DNA from: Acidobacteriota bacterium
GTDB lineage: Bacteria > Acidobacteriota > Terriglobia > Terriglobales > Acidobacteriaceae
Length of the DNA stretch: 64,000 bases
NCBI GenBank assembly: GCA_021846985.1
Contig: JAJZVX010000006.1
Location: 1-64,000 of the forward strand
Direction: 5' to 3'
The notes under the pieces are model-generated. The model made no database searches. It was not told the DNA's origin and was given only the letters and a program-made list of their open reading frames with translations. The translations under genes and the position numbers were made by a program. Within the stretch, counting starts at the first letter, position 1; every line of letters starts with the position of its first letter. Positions 38,666 through 49,556 of the stretch are shown piece after piece.

Positions 38666-40297
38666 TCAAACGCCCACCGGAAACGGCCTGGGACTGGACT
38701 CGTCGCTGGACGCGGAAGCGCCGCCCCGCCAGCGCTCGAAGCGGCCCTGGAGAAGGCTCATGAAGCCCGTGTACCAGAAGCCGATGACGAAGAGGATGAG
38801 GAACGGCGCGGTGAAGTAGTTGTGGTTGGAGAAGGTGTAGAGGATGGCGAGGAAGAAGTAGGCGCCAAGCACGATCTCGATCCACGGAGCGAGCTTGAGG
38901 CGCTTGCGGTACTTGGCGGCCTGGGACTTTTCGCCTTTCTTGGCGACACGGTACTTGGGGGTGCGAACAAAGGCGCTCTTGATGCCGAAGATGGCTTCCA
39001 TCACGGCTTTGGAATTGGTGACGGTGAGGCCGATGCCCACGGCCATGAGCAAGGGCAGATAGTAGACCGTTTTCATCCATGTTTTTGGAAATAGCTCGCG
39101 CTCGCTGGCCAGGTAAAAGACCGCGATGGAGAAGGTGGAGGCGGTGAAGAGCGGGAAATCAATGAGCAGCATCTGGAACCAGCCCTGATAGAAACGGCAG
39201 ACCATGGCCGGCATCAGAAGCACCGTCATGATGACCATGAGCGGATAACTGAGGTTGGCGGTGAGGTGGTAAACGGCCTCGGACTTGATGCGGCGCGGCA
39301 CGCTGGACTTGAACATGAGGGGCAGAACCTTGATGGAGGTCTGGATGAGCCCCTTGGCCCAGCGCGCCTGCTGGGTTTTGAAGGCGGTCATCTCGATGGG
39401 CAGCTCGGAGGGGCACTCGACATCGGGGAGATACTTGAACCGCCAGCCGGCCAGTTGCGAGCGGTAGCTGAGGTCGGTGTCTTCGGTGAGGGTGTCATGC
39501 TGCCAGCCCCCGCCGTCCGCAATGGCCTGGATGCGCCACATGCCGGCGGTACCGTTGAAGTTGAAGTAGTCGTTGGTGCGAACGCGCGCGCCGTGCTCGA
39601 TGACAAAGTGGCCGTCGAGGAGAATGGCCTCGATCTGGGTGAGCATGCTGTAGTCGCGGTTCATGTGACTCCAGCGCGTCTGGACCATGCCGACATCGGG
39701 CTCGGCGAAGTGGTGGATGACCTTCATGAGCCAGTCCCGAGGGGGGACGAAATCAGCGTCGAAGATGGCCACAAACTCGCCTTTGGCGATCTTGAGGCCG
39801 GCGTCGAGAGCGCCGGCTTTGAAGCCATGACGGTTGGTGCGGTGGATGTAAGCAATGGGCTGGCCGAGAGCAGCGTAACGGGCGACGATACCGGCTGCAA
39901 CCTCCTGGGTTTCGTCCGTGGAGTCGTCGAGAACCTGAATCTCGAGCTTCTCGCGCGGGTATTCCATGGCGCAGACGGCCTCAATCAGGCGGTCAATGAC
40001 GAACTGCTCGTTGAAGATGGGCAGTTGCACGGTGACCATGGGAAGCTCGTCAAAGCGGCGCGGAGGATCGGGATTGTAGTTCTTGCGGTACTTGTAATAC
40101 AGGTAACAGAGCGTATAACGATGGACGCCGTAGATGGAAAGCAGAATCATCACCGCGAAGTAAGGAATCAGGATGGCGGCGTCAAAGAAATTCCAGTGGT
40201 AAAGGCCCTTGAAGGTCTGATCGACCTCCTGCATCTGCCGGAGATAGTGGCGGAGACCGGTTTGCGGAGCCAGAGTCAGCCAATCCGCCATGCGCAT
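38666..40297 (-). CDS. Membrane glycosyltransferase family 2 (cellulose-synthase-like)
   Basis: The 543-residue product has an N-terminal membrane helix (FFDAAILIPYFAVMILLSIY) and a processive GT2 catalytic domain. Nucleotide-sugar motifs are VLDDSTDET and AIFDADFVPP, with catalytic DTLTEDTDLSYR and the acceptor motif QQARWAKG (QxxRW type). At least four C-terminal membrane helices follow. This matches CslA/glucomannan-synthase-like or glucosyl-lipid synthases of bacteria. The substrate cannot be told from sequence. It is divergent from the acyl-CoA dehydrogenase gene. Confidence 0.9.
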   Translation of the reverse strand: MRMADWLTLAPQTGLRHYLRQMQEVDQTFKGLYHWNFFDAAILIPYFAVMILLSIYGVHRYTLCYLYYKYRKNYNPDPPRRFDELPMVTVQLPIFNEQFVIDRLIEAVCAMEYPREKLEIQVLDDSTDETQEVAAGIVARYAALGQPIAYIHRTNRHGFKAGALDAGLKIAKGEFVAIFDADFVPPRDWLMKVIHHFAEPDVGMVQTRWSHMNRDYSMLTQIEAILLDGHFVIEHGARVRTNDYFNFNGTAGMWRIQAIADGGGWQHDTLTEDTDLSYRSQLAGWRFKYLPDVECPSELPIEMTAFKTQQARWAKGLIQTSIKVLPLMFKSSVPRRIKSEAVYHLTANLSYPLMVIMTVLLMPAMVCRFYQGWFQMLLIDFPLFTASTFSIAVFYLASERELFPKTWMKTVYYLPLLMAVGIGLTVTNSKAVMEAIFGIKSAFVRTPKYRVAKKGEKSQAAKYRKRLKLAPWIEIVLGAYFFLAILYTFSNHNYFTAPFLILFVIGFWYTGFMSLLQGRFERWRGGASASSDESSPRPFPVGV

Positions 40298-40582
40298 GGG
40301 CAGCTCCCAGAGGGCAGCGCGGAATAGGCCCGCGGCGGGTTCCAGTAGGGACAGAATCGCGGCGAACAGGGGAAACCTCCAGGGATGTGGAATAAGGCTA
40401 ATTGTATGCGATTCAAGCGAAAGTAGGGCCCCCCATCGGAGCCAACCGCGGCAAATGGAATACCGGAAGCCGGACCCGCGAGCTGGCCTGCCCCGTTTTC
40501 AGCACGACTCGGAATCCCTTGCACATTTGCCGGTCTTCGGGCGTCTATCGTAGTGTGTTTTTGAAATCAGGAGAAACAACCA

Positions 40583-42382
40583 ATGCCCGCTTTCACCACT
40601 TCCCCCGTCGTGGCTGCCCGGGGCGGCAGCTTTTTGATCGAGACGCGCCATCCGGATGAGGTCTTTACCCCTGAGGATTTGAACGGCGAGCAGCGCCAGG
40701 TGGCAGCCACGGCGGCTGCGTTTGCGCGGCAGGAGATTCTCCCGCAAGCCGGAGCAATCGAGGCCAAGCAGCCGGGGGTGATGGAGGGCCTGCTGCGCAA
40801 GGCCGGAGAACTGGGGCTGACGGCGGTGGACATTCCCGAGCCGTACGGCGGCATGGGCATGGACACGGTGAGTTCCACGCTGGTTACCGACCACGTCAGC
40901 GTGCTGGCGAGTTTTTCTACCGCGTTTGGCGCGCACGTCGGGATCGCGACGCTGCCGCTCGTGTGGTATGGCACGGAAGAACAGAAACAGCGCTACCTGC
41001 CCAAGCTGGCCACGGGCGAGTGCGTGGGCGGCTACGGATTGTCGGAGGCGACCTCGGGATCGGACGCGATGCATATCCGGACACGGGCGAAGCTTTCGCC
41101 CGACGGCGCGACCTACGCGCTGAATGGCGAAAAGATGTGGGTGACCAACGCCGGAATTGCCGGGCTGTATACGGTATTCGCCAAGATTGACGGAGAGAAG
41201 TTCTCGGCATTCCTGATCGAGCGCCATACGCCAGGCCTGACGGTGGGCGCGGAAGAACACAAGATGGGCATTCGCGGCTCCTCAACCTGTGCGCTGGTGC
41301 TGAACGATTGCAGGATCCCCGCGGGAAATCTGCTGGGCGAGGCAGGCAAAGGGCACCATATCGCGTTCAACGTGCTGAACGTGGGCCGGTTCAAGCTGGG
41401 GGTGGCGTGCATCGGCGGAGCGCGGCATGCGCTGGCGGAGATGGTGCGATACGCCAAGGAGCGAAAGGCCTTCGGCAAGTCGATTGCGGAGTTCGGTCTG
41501 ATCCAGCAAAAAATCTCGGCCAGCGCGGCGCGGCTCTATGCGGCGGAGAGCATGGCCTACCGGACGGCCGGCATAATCGACGCCGGCTTGGCGATGCTGG
41601 ACGAAGAGAAGGCCGGCGACCCGGTGGAAAAACGGCGGCAGATCGAGGAGTACGCAATCGAGTGCTCGATCCTGAAGGTGTATGGTTCGGAGATGTTGAG
41701 CCTGGTTTCCGACGAGTTGGTCGCCACCATGGGTGGCTACGGGTTCGTGGAGGATTTCCCCGCGGAGCGCTACTACCGGGACGCGCGCATCAACCGGATC
41801 TTCGAAGGCACAAACGAGATTAACCGGCTGATTGTGACGGGCTGGGTGATGAAACGGGCGCTGAAAGGGCAACTGCCGCTGCTGCAAGCGATCAAGAAAG
41901 TGATGGATGAGGCGACCGCGCCATTGACGCGAGATAGCGGGAGCGCGCAGGAAGATGAACGGACGCGCGCGTCGGCGGCGCTCGCGGCGGCAAGAAAGCT
42001 GGCGCTCTTTGCAGCCGGAGTGGCAAGTCAGCGGTTTATGACGGCGCTGGAAGAACAGCAGGAGGTGATGGCCGAACTGGCGGAGCTGATCGCGCAAGTC
42101 TTCGCCCTGGAATCGGCGCTGTTGCGCGCACAGAAGCTGAAGGCGGCAGAACACCGCGCCGCGGACGCGGCGGCCGCAATGACGGGCCTGTTGGCCGAGG
42201 AAACCATGGCTCTGGCCGAGCGCGGCACGCGGCGGGTGCTGGCAGCCTGCGCCGAGGGCGACATGCTGCGCACGCAACTGGCGATCCTGCGGCGGCTGGC
42301 CCGCGTGACCCAGGGAGATACGGTGGCCATGAGCCGGACCGTCGCGCGCGCCTGCGTGGAACAGGAACGCTATCCTCTGTAG
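40583..42382 (+). CDS. Acyl-CoA dehydrogenase (VLCAD/ACAD9-like)
   Basis: The 599-residue product is a long acyl-CoA dehydrogenase that performs the FAD-dependent first step of fatty acid beta-oxidation. Signatures are GYGLSEATSGSDA, KMWVTNAGIAGLYTVFA and GGYGFVEDFPAERYYRDARI. The catalytic Glu is in RIFEGTNEINRL. About 200 C-terminal residues beyond the standard fold match the extra helical domain of very-long-chain enzymes. Ribosome binding site: AGGAGAAAC before ATG 40583. Confidence 0.94.
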   Translation: MPAFTTSPVVAARGGSFLIETRHPDEVFTPEDLNGEQRQVAATAAAFARQEILPQAGAIEAKQPGVMEGLLRKAGELGLTAVDIPEPYGGMGMDTVSSTLVTDHVSVLASFSTAFGAHVGIATLPLVWYGTEEQKQRYLPKLATGECVGGYGLSEATSGSDAMHIRTRAKLSPDGATYALNGEKMWVTNAGIAGLYTVFAKIDGEKFSAFLIERHTPGLTVGAEEHKMGIRGSSTCALVLNDCRIPAGNLLGEAGKGHHIAFNVLNVGRFKLGVACIGGARHALAEMVRYAKERKAFGKSIAEFGLIQQKISASAARLYAAESMAYRTAGIIDAGLAMLDEEKAGDPVEKRRQIEEYAIECSILKVYGSEMLSLVSDELVATMGGYGFVEDFPAERYYRDARINRIFEGTNEINRLIVTGWVMKRALKGQLPLLQAIKKVMDEATAPLTRDSGSAQEDERTRASAALAAARKLALFAAGVASQRFMTALEEQQEVMAELAELIAQVFALESALLRAQKLKAAEHRAADAAAAMTGLLAEETMALAERGTRRVLAACAEGDMLRTQLAILRRLARVTQGDTVAMSRTVARACVEQERYPL

Positions 42383-42412
42383 GCAGGCTGATCAAGCGCG
42401 AGAAGAGGCTTT

Positions 42413-42479
42413 CCGGGCGGCCCTGTTCTTGTTCACTGTGGCAACACGAGCAGAAACAGAAACAAGGCGAACCGCCCGG
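42413..42479. other. Long imperfect hairpin between convergent genes
   Basis: CCGGGCGG (42413-42420) pairs with CCGCCCGG (42472-42479), with an inner CTTGTT/AACAAG pairing. It lies between two converging genes and may end both transcripts, although no T tract follows. Confidence 0.4.
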
Positions 42480-42510
42480 CCGGAGCGAAACGACGCCGTC
42501 TATGCGCCGT

Positions 42511-42900
42511 TTAACGGCGGACCACGACCGTGAGTAGAACGTTATTGCCGATGCTCTGGTGATCGAGACGGGCAGGACGCCAACTAAACTGTTGAACGGC
42601 TTCCATTACGGGCTTGTCAATCTTCTGGTCGGCGGACTTCACGACGCGAACATTCCTGACCATGCCGTTGTGGTCGACTTTAAGTTTGAGGACAACCGTG
42701 GCATAGTCGGGGAATGTCGCGTAGAGGTTTGGGGAAAGAATAACCGCAGCACGCCTCAGGATAACTGGCTTGGCCAATCCTGTACTTATGGACTGATCCA
42801 CGGCTGTGGCAGAGACGCCTGTTGCTGGCTTACTGGCAACTGCCGCTGCGGGAAAGAACAGAGGGGTAAGCAGTAGGCTTGCAGCTAAGATCGCTCTCAT
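42511..42900 (-). CDS. Secreted TonB C-terminal-like domain protein
   Basis: The 129-residue product has a signal peptide (MRAILAASLLLTPLFFPAAA). Its C-terminal domain resembles TonB/TolA energy-transducing domains: TVVLKLKVDHNGMVRNVRVV, then DKPVMEAVQQFSWRPARLD and VLLTVVVRR. It lacks the membrane anchor and Pro-rich linker of true TonB, so it is a stand-alone periplasmic domain. The start at 42900 is fixed by TGGAGG upstream. Confidence 0.75.
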   Translation of the reverse strand: MRAILAASLLLTPLFFPAAAVASKPATGVSATAVDQSISTGLAKPVILRRAAVILSPNLYATFPDYATVVLKLKVDHNGMVRNVRVVKSADQKIDKPVMEAVQQFSWRPARLDHQSIGNNVLLTVVVRR

Positions 42901-43310
42901 TCGAAAACCTCCAGCGGCCATGGCTGGCCGCATCATGATGGACGAGTTATGAGAGCGATGGTCAGCAATAACATTACTCCGCGCTATCAATAAGTTGCGA
43001 CGTAGTCAGACATATCTTTGAGGACATGATTCCGGACCGTTGAGAGGGCCCGCAACCGACAGAGCGCCACTGCACTCCCATCTCCGCCGTGAAAAAGGGA
43101 TCGTGATCACGATCAATCGGCTTGCCGGGCGCATTCGATCAGAACGTGATGCCTGGCTCGATCCGCCAGAAGAATGCTGAATCGGCGGGCGAGTGAAAAG
43201 GATTTACGCGAAACTGCCGGGCGGGCCTGCCTATACAGCAGAATGGCCTGACAGCAGAACGGCCTGCCATCCTGCGTGGATTGCAAGCCGCTCTTCTTGG
43301 ATCTTCGGGA
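42901..43310. other. Spacer with a 16-bp palindrome and a tandem repeat
   Basis: No supported gene. GATCGTGATCACGATC at 43099-43114 is a perfect palindrome. CAGCAGAAYGGCCTG occurs twice (43236-43250 and 43252-43266). No intrinsic terminator for the infB operon was recognised. Confidence 0.4.
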
Positions 43311-46300
43311 CTATGCCTTGGCGGAGGTGAGAGCCCCCAGGTCGGCGGCAAGGCGTTCGGTGGAGAAGGACTCGATCAAATCGCCTTCCTTGATGTCGCT
43401 GAAGCCGCCGAGGCCGATGCCGCACTCCATGCCGTTGGTGACTTCGCGGGCGTCGTCCTTGAAGCGCTTCAGAGAGCTCACCTTGCCCTTGAAGAGCTGC
43501 TCGCCGTCGCGCGTGAGCTTGATCTCGCAATCCCGGCGGATGACGCCATCCTGCACGCGACAGCCGGCAATCACGCCAACCTTGGGGATGCGGAAGACGT
43601 TGAGAACCTCCGCGCGCCCAAGATAGTTCTCTCGGAAGACCGGCTCCAGCAGGCCCATCATGGCCAGACGCATCTCGTCCTGCAGTTCGTAGATGATGGA
43701 GTGCAGGCGAATGTCCACGCCTTCCTGCTGGGCCAGATCGGCGGCCTTGCGCTCGGGACGAACGTTGAAGCCGATGACGATGGCGTTGGAAGCCGCGGCC
43801 AGCAGCACGTCGCTTTCCGTGATGGAGCCAACACCGGAACGGATGACCTTGATGCGCACCTTTTCCGTGGACATCTGGGCCAGCGAATCGGCAAGGACTT
43901 CGACGGAGCCGGTAACATCGCCCTTGATGATGAGAGCAAGGTCTTTGACGCCGGCCTGGCGAATCTGCTCGGCAAGACCTTCCAGGGAGACGCGGGAGCT
44001 CTTGGCAAGTTGCGCGTCGCGCTCTTTCATCTTGCGGTACTGGGCAATGGATTTGGCCTTATCGCGGTCGGCCACCACCAGGAAGGTATCCCCGGCATCG
44101 GGCATGGATTCCAGGCCCAGAACCTCGACTGGCGTGGAAGGACCGGCTTCCTCGATGGCGCGCCCGCGATCGTCGAACATGGCGCGAACCTTGCCGAAGG
44201 TGTTGCCGACGATGTAGCTGTCGTTGAGGTGGAGAGCGCCGTCCTGGACGAGGACCGTGGCCACGGCGCCGCGGCCGCGGTCGAGCTTGGCCTCGAGAAC
44301 CGAACCTACGGCCTTGCGCCCGGGAGTCGCCTTGGGCGCCTTGATGTCGCTGACCAGACAGATCATTTCGAGAAGCAGATCGAGGTGGATGCGCTTCTTG
44401 GCCGAGACCTCGACAAACACGGTGCCTTCGGCTCCGGCCGCCCACTCCTCGGGAATGAGCCCGCGATCGGCAAGCTGTTTTTTCACGCGATCGGGATTAG
44501 CCTCGGGCTTGTCGATCTTGTTGACGGCGACGATGATGGGAACCTCGGCGGCCTTGGCGTGATCGATGGCCTCAAGAGTCTGAGGCATGACACCGTCGTC
44601 GGCGGCGACCACGATGATGACAATATCCGTAACCTTGGCGCCGCGGGCGCGCATGCGGGTAAACGCCTCGTGACCGGGAGTATCGAGAAAGACGATCTCG
44701 CGGCCGGAAGCAGGAGAGCCTTCCTTGGTGAACTTTACCTTGTAGGCGCCGATGTGCTGGGTGATGCCGCCCGCCTCGCCCTCGGCAACGTTGGTTTCGC
44801 GAATGGCGTCGAGAAGCGAGGTTTTGCCGTGATCCACATGGCCCATGACCGTGACCACCGGGGCGCGCGGCACTTCCACAACATCGGTGTTCCCTACGTC
44901 GAGAACATCTTCGATGGCCTGGTTTTCCAGCTCCTCTTCGTAACTGATGACGGCGGCGGAAGCGCCGAACTTGGCGGCAACATCCTTGACCATTTCGGCG
45001 TCGAGGGACTGGTTGACAGTGACGAAGACGCCGCTCATCAAAAGACTGGCAATAATATCCTTGGCGCGGATTCCAAGCTTTTCGGCCAGGTTCTTAACGC
45101 TGATGCCCTCGGTGACCGTGATCTCGCGCGTGATGGGAAGAGGCTCGTTGCCGTAAGGCATGCCGCTATAACGCGGCGGCGGCACGAACCCCTTCATCGG
45201 ACCTTCCTTGGTCTTGGGATACTGCTGGGATCCGCGACGTCCGCGGCCCTGTGCAGCGCGCTGAGGACGGGCCGACTCGGTCGGAGACGGAGGACCGCCC
45301 GGACCGGGGCGCGGACCGCCAAAGCCCGGACGTTGACCGCCAAAGCCTGGACGTTGACCGAAACCTGGACGGGAACCGGGTGCACCCGGAGCGCCCTGCC
45401 CGGTATAGGGACCAGAGGAAGTGCGGGTGGGGTGCTTGGGACGAGGGCCGCTTCCGGGAACATAAGGTCCCGCGGGCGACGTTCTCTGTCCGAAGCCGCC
45501 TGGTCCACCGGAGGGCCGGCGGTCAAAGATCGGCTTGCCGCGCTGGATGGGGCCTGTGCTGGCTGCGGGCGTGGCCGCAGGCACAACTGGCGGCGCCTTG
45601 TATACAGGACGCGGACCCGTTTGCGGCATAACGACCCTGCGCGGCGGCGGAGCAGGAGCGGCAGGAGGCGCGGCGGCGGACGCATGCGCCTGAGCCGAAG
45701 CGCGGCGCGCTTGCATCTCGGGCGCCGGTTCGGCCGCCGCCACAGGCGGGGCGGGCTCCTTTTCAGCTTTGACAGCAGGCGCTGCGGTTACCGCAGCAGC
45801 CTCAACTTCCACCGGTTTGGGCGCCTCTTCGACAGGAGCCTTCGTCACAACAGGCGCGGCAGGCCGGGCCACCACAACTGCCGGAGCGGCCACAGGCTCA
45901 ACCGGCGCCGGAGGAGCCGCGGGCGCTGCGGGCGTGACCGTGGCTGCCGAGGCAACCTTATGCTTTCGGGGATGGGCAGCCGGTTCCGGCGCCGCAGGTG
46001 CGGCTTCGAGCGGTGCTGGCGGCTTGACGACGACAGCAACGGCAGGAGGCACAACTGCTACGGCAGGACGCACCGGAGCCGCGGCGGCCGCTGGCGCTTT
46101 GGCAACAACCGGTCGGACCGGAGGATGCGAGGCGATGGCCGGCGGCGGAGCAACGATAGCGGGCGCCGGACGGGGCGCCGGAACAATCTTGCGCGGCTCG
46201 GGACGAGTGGCGGGAGGTGGCGCCGCGACAACCGGCGGAGCGGCGGGCCGGGCGGCGGGCGGAGCAGGCGCGGCGACAGCGGACCGGGCAGGCGCACGGC

Positions 46301-46613
46301 TGCCGCGAACAGCCTCCTCTTCCTGTTGTTGCCTGGCCTGGATCGCCTTCAGCACATCGCCAGGCTTGGAGATGTGAGAGAGGTCGATCTTGGGAGTAAT
46401 CGCCTGGGCCGCGCGATGCGCGGAAGCACTGTGCGACGCGGCAGATTGCTTGCCGCGCGAAAAATGCTCACGCACTTTGTCGGCCTCATGCTCTTCAACC
46501 GAACTGGAATGGGTTTTGCCGGTGGCCAGGCCCAGTTCAGCCAAAATCTCAAGAACCTGCTTGCTCTTGACTTCCAGCTCGCGCGCGAGATCGTTGATTC
46601 GAACCTTACTCAT
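43311..46613 (-). CDS. infB: Translation initiation factor IF-2 (long form)
   Basis: The 1100-residue product is IF-2, the GTPase that places initiator tRNA on the ribosome. It has an N-terminal IF2_N domain (KVRINDLARELEVKSKQVLE). A very long Pro/Ala/Val-rich linker spans about residues 60-480. A second IF2_N domain is followed by the G domain from about residue 590, with GHVDHGKT (G1), DTPGHEAF (G3) and NKID (G4), and then the beta-barrel and fMet-tRNA-binding C-terminal domains. IF-2 is usually 700-900 residues, so the linker is unusually long. It is the last gene of rimP-nusA-infB, 113 bases after nusA. Confidence 0.97.
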   Translation of the reverse strand: MSKVRINDLARELEVKSKQVLEILAELGLATGKTHSSSVEEHEADKVREHFSRGKQSAASHSASAHRAAQAITPKIDLSHISKPGDVLKAIQARQQQEEEAVRGSRAPARSAVAAPAPPAARPAAPPVVAAPPPATRPEPRKIVPAPRPAPAIVAPPPAIASHPPVRPVVAKAPAAAAAPVRPAVAVVPPAVAVVVKPPAPLEAAPAAPEPAAHPRKHKVASAATVTPAAPAAPPAPVEPVAAPAVVVARPAAPVVTKAPVEEAPKPVEVEAAAVTAAPAVKAEKEPAPPVAAAEPAPEMQARRASAQAHASAAAPPAAPAPPPRRVVMPQTGPRPVYKAPPVVPAATPAASTGPIQRGKPIFDRRPSGGPGGFGQRTSPAGPYVPGSGPRPKHPTRTSSGPYTGQGAPGAPGSRPGFGQRPGFGGQRPGFGGPRPGPGGPPSPTESARPQRAAQGRGRRGSQQYPKTKEGPMKGFVPPPRYSGMPYGNEPLPITREITVTEGISVKNLAEKLGIRAKDIIASLLMSGVFVTVNQSLDAEMVKDVAAKFGASAAVISYEEELENQAIEDVLDVGNTDVVEVPRAPVVTVMGHVDHGKTSLLDAIRETNVAEGEAGGITQHIGAYKVKFTKEGSPASGREIVFLDTPGHEAFTRMRARGAKVTDIVIIVVAADDGVMPQTLEAIDHAKAAEVPIIVAVNKIDKPEANPDRVKKQLADRGLIPEEWAAGAEGTVFVEVSAKKRIHLDLLLEMICLVSDIKAPKATPGRKAVGSVLEAKLDRGRGAVATVLVQDGALHLNDSYIVGNTFGKVRAMFDDRGRAIEEAGPSTPVEVLGLESMPDAGDTFLVVADRDKAKSIAQYRKMKERDAQLAKSSRVSLEGLAEQIRQAGVKDLALIIKGDVTGSVEVLADSLAQMSTEKVRIKVIRSGVGSITESDVLLAAASNAIVIGFNVRPERKAADLAQQEGVDIRLHSIIYELQDEMRLAMMGLLEPVFRENYLGRAEVLNVFRIPKVGVIAGCRVQDGVIRRDCEIKLTRDGEQLFKGKVSSLKRFKDDAREVTNGMECGIGLGGFSDIKEGDLIESFSTERLAADLGALTSAKA

Positions 46614-46726
46614 CCGCCTCTTTTCAGAATCTGCTACCCAAAGCCCACTAGTCGCTCATAGCTACCCCATGGATTTGGCTGCATTTGAAACTTGCATTGC
46701 CCGATTGGCCGCGGGGAGGACGCATG

Positions 46727-48268
<1,542 letters not shown>

Positions 48269-48395
48269 AGGCTACTGACTCTCTCGTTCGTTGCGCGGCG
48301 CGGAACCTGGTGCCGCTCCGGCCGGTTGGGTTGTTCTTGCGGGCCCGGGAACCGGCATGCTCCGGCTTCCCCTTGACTTCTGTTCCCTGCCCTTT

Positions 48396-49013
48396 TCAGA
48401 TCTCCGGCACCAGTTGTGCCTTTTCGATGTTGCCGAGCGCGATCTCCACGGTACTGACGCCGGTCTTCCGCGTCTTGCTGTTTTGTTTGATGGCGTTCAG
48501 GTCCAGCACGATGGCGGGTACGCCCTCGCCAGACGGCACCTGTTCCCCGGTCCCTTGTTCCCTGTACTCGATCAGCCGCCCCTGCCAATGGCGGTTGTTG
48601 CGAATCGGCTCAAAAGTCTGGATCTTCACCAGACAACCGGCAAAACGCCGGAAATCCTCCGGCCGGATGAGCTTGCGATCAAGCCCCGGGGAGCTGGCCT
48701 CAAGCGTATACGCCGCGTCCGGGACCAGGTCTTCAACATCCAGCAATACGCTGAAATCGCGGCTGAATTCGGCGCAATCCTCATGGGTCACGCCCGATAG
48801 CTGATCGACGCTGAGTGCACCTTCTCTCAACCGCTCCGGCAGACCCTCCGCTCCCGGCGCAATCCGTTCTTTCAACTTCAACCGGCCTTCGGCGTTCCGT
48901 TCCAGAAGGACACGCAGGATGCGCTCTTTCGCCGGGCCGACGAACTCCAGGTCCACCACTTCGAGCCCGTGTGATGCCGCCACCCGCTGCGCCGCCGTCC
49001 GGATTGCCTCCAA
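48396..49013 (-). CDS. rimP: Ribosome maturation factor RimP
   Basis: The product matches RimP, needed for 30S subunit maturation: AAQRVAASHGLEVVDLEFVG, then CAEFSRDFSVLLDVEDLV and YTLEASSPGLDRKLIRPEDF. It ends in an SH3-like domain (IVLDLNAIKQN onward). No ATG lies near the expected N-terminus. TTG 49013 (LEAIRTAAQ) gives a family-like start of 205 residues; CTG 49046 is an alternative. The more distant in-frame ATG 49139 is unlikely because the leader hairpin would be inside the coding region. First gene of rimP-nusA-infB. Confidence 0.88.
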   Translation of the reverse strand: MEAIRTAAQRVAASHGLEVVDLEFVGPAKERILRVLLERNAEGRLKLKERIAPGAEGLPERLREGALSVDQLSGVTHEDCAEFSRDFSVLLDVEDLVPDAAYTLEASSPGLDRKLIRPEDFRRFAGCLVKIQTFEPIRNNRHWQGRLIEYREQGTGEQVPSGEGVPAIVLDLNAIKQNSKTRKTGVSTVEIALGNIEKAQLVPEI

Positions 49014-49096
49014 CTTGATCGTATGCCGTACCCAATGTGCCCGCAGGCTATTGATTCCAAAATGATTCAACCCGGCGCTCCCGCGTGGTAATCGCC

Positions 49097-49135
49097 GGGG
49101 CTTTGCCCCAAATAAAAAGTGGGCTCTGAGCCCAC
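49097..49135 (-). terminator. Terminator-like attenuator hairpins in the rimP leader
   Basis: On the minus strand GTGGGCT pairs with AGCCCAC around CAG and is followed by TTTTTATTT, a complete intrinsic terminator (49111-49135). A second small hairpin GGGGC-AAA-GCCCC follows (49097-49109). Both lie between the predicted transcription start (about 49190) and rimP, so transcription must pass them. This fits attenuation of an operon that encodes NusA. Confidence 0.8.
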
Positions 49136-49196
49136 TCATCTCTCCGCCAGCCGGTGCGGTCACGGCGTGCCCGGCGGACAAACGCGTTGCATTCCT

Positions 49197-49225
49197 AGAA
49201 TACGTCGAAATGCTTGGGAATTCAA
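49197..49225 (-). promoter_or_regulatory. Candidate promoter of rimP-nusA-infB
   Basis: On the minus strand TTGAAT (49225-49220), a 17-bp spacer and TATTCT (49202-49197). The leader to rimP would be about 175 nt and contains the hairpins at 49097-49135. Confidence 0.65.
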
Positions 49226-49556
49226 TGCGCACAGAGCAAAGTTTCCATTCCACGGCACGAACTCCCGGCACTGGTCAGAAACGATGCCTCACAACGCCGC
49301 CTGCCCGCGGACTGCGAGGCGGTGGCTGGCTGCCCCGCCTGTATGGCGAAAAGGCGGCCCGGGAACATCGAAATATTAGCCACAAAGTAGTTCCGGAGTG
49401 CCGGCAACGGGAGAGCGGACGCGGACCGGAGGTCCAGCTTCCGGGCGGCACCACATTCTTTCCAGTAAATTCTTCTGGCTTGTACCCGTTTCTGCTGCAT
49501 TCCTCGTCTTACCAGCCAAGCATGTCTCCATGTTCCGCACCACAAGCTGAGGATTC

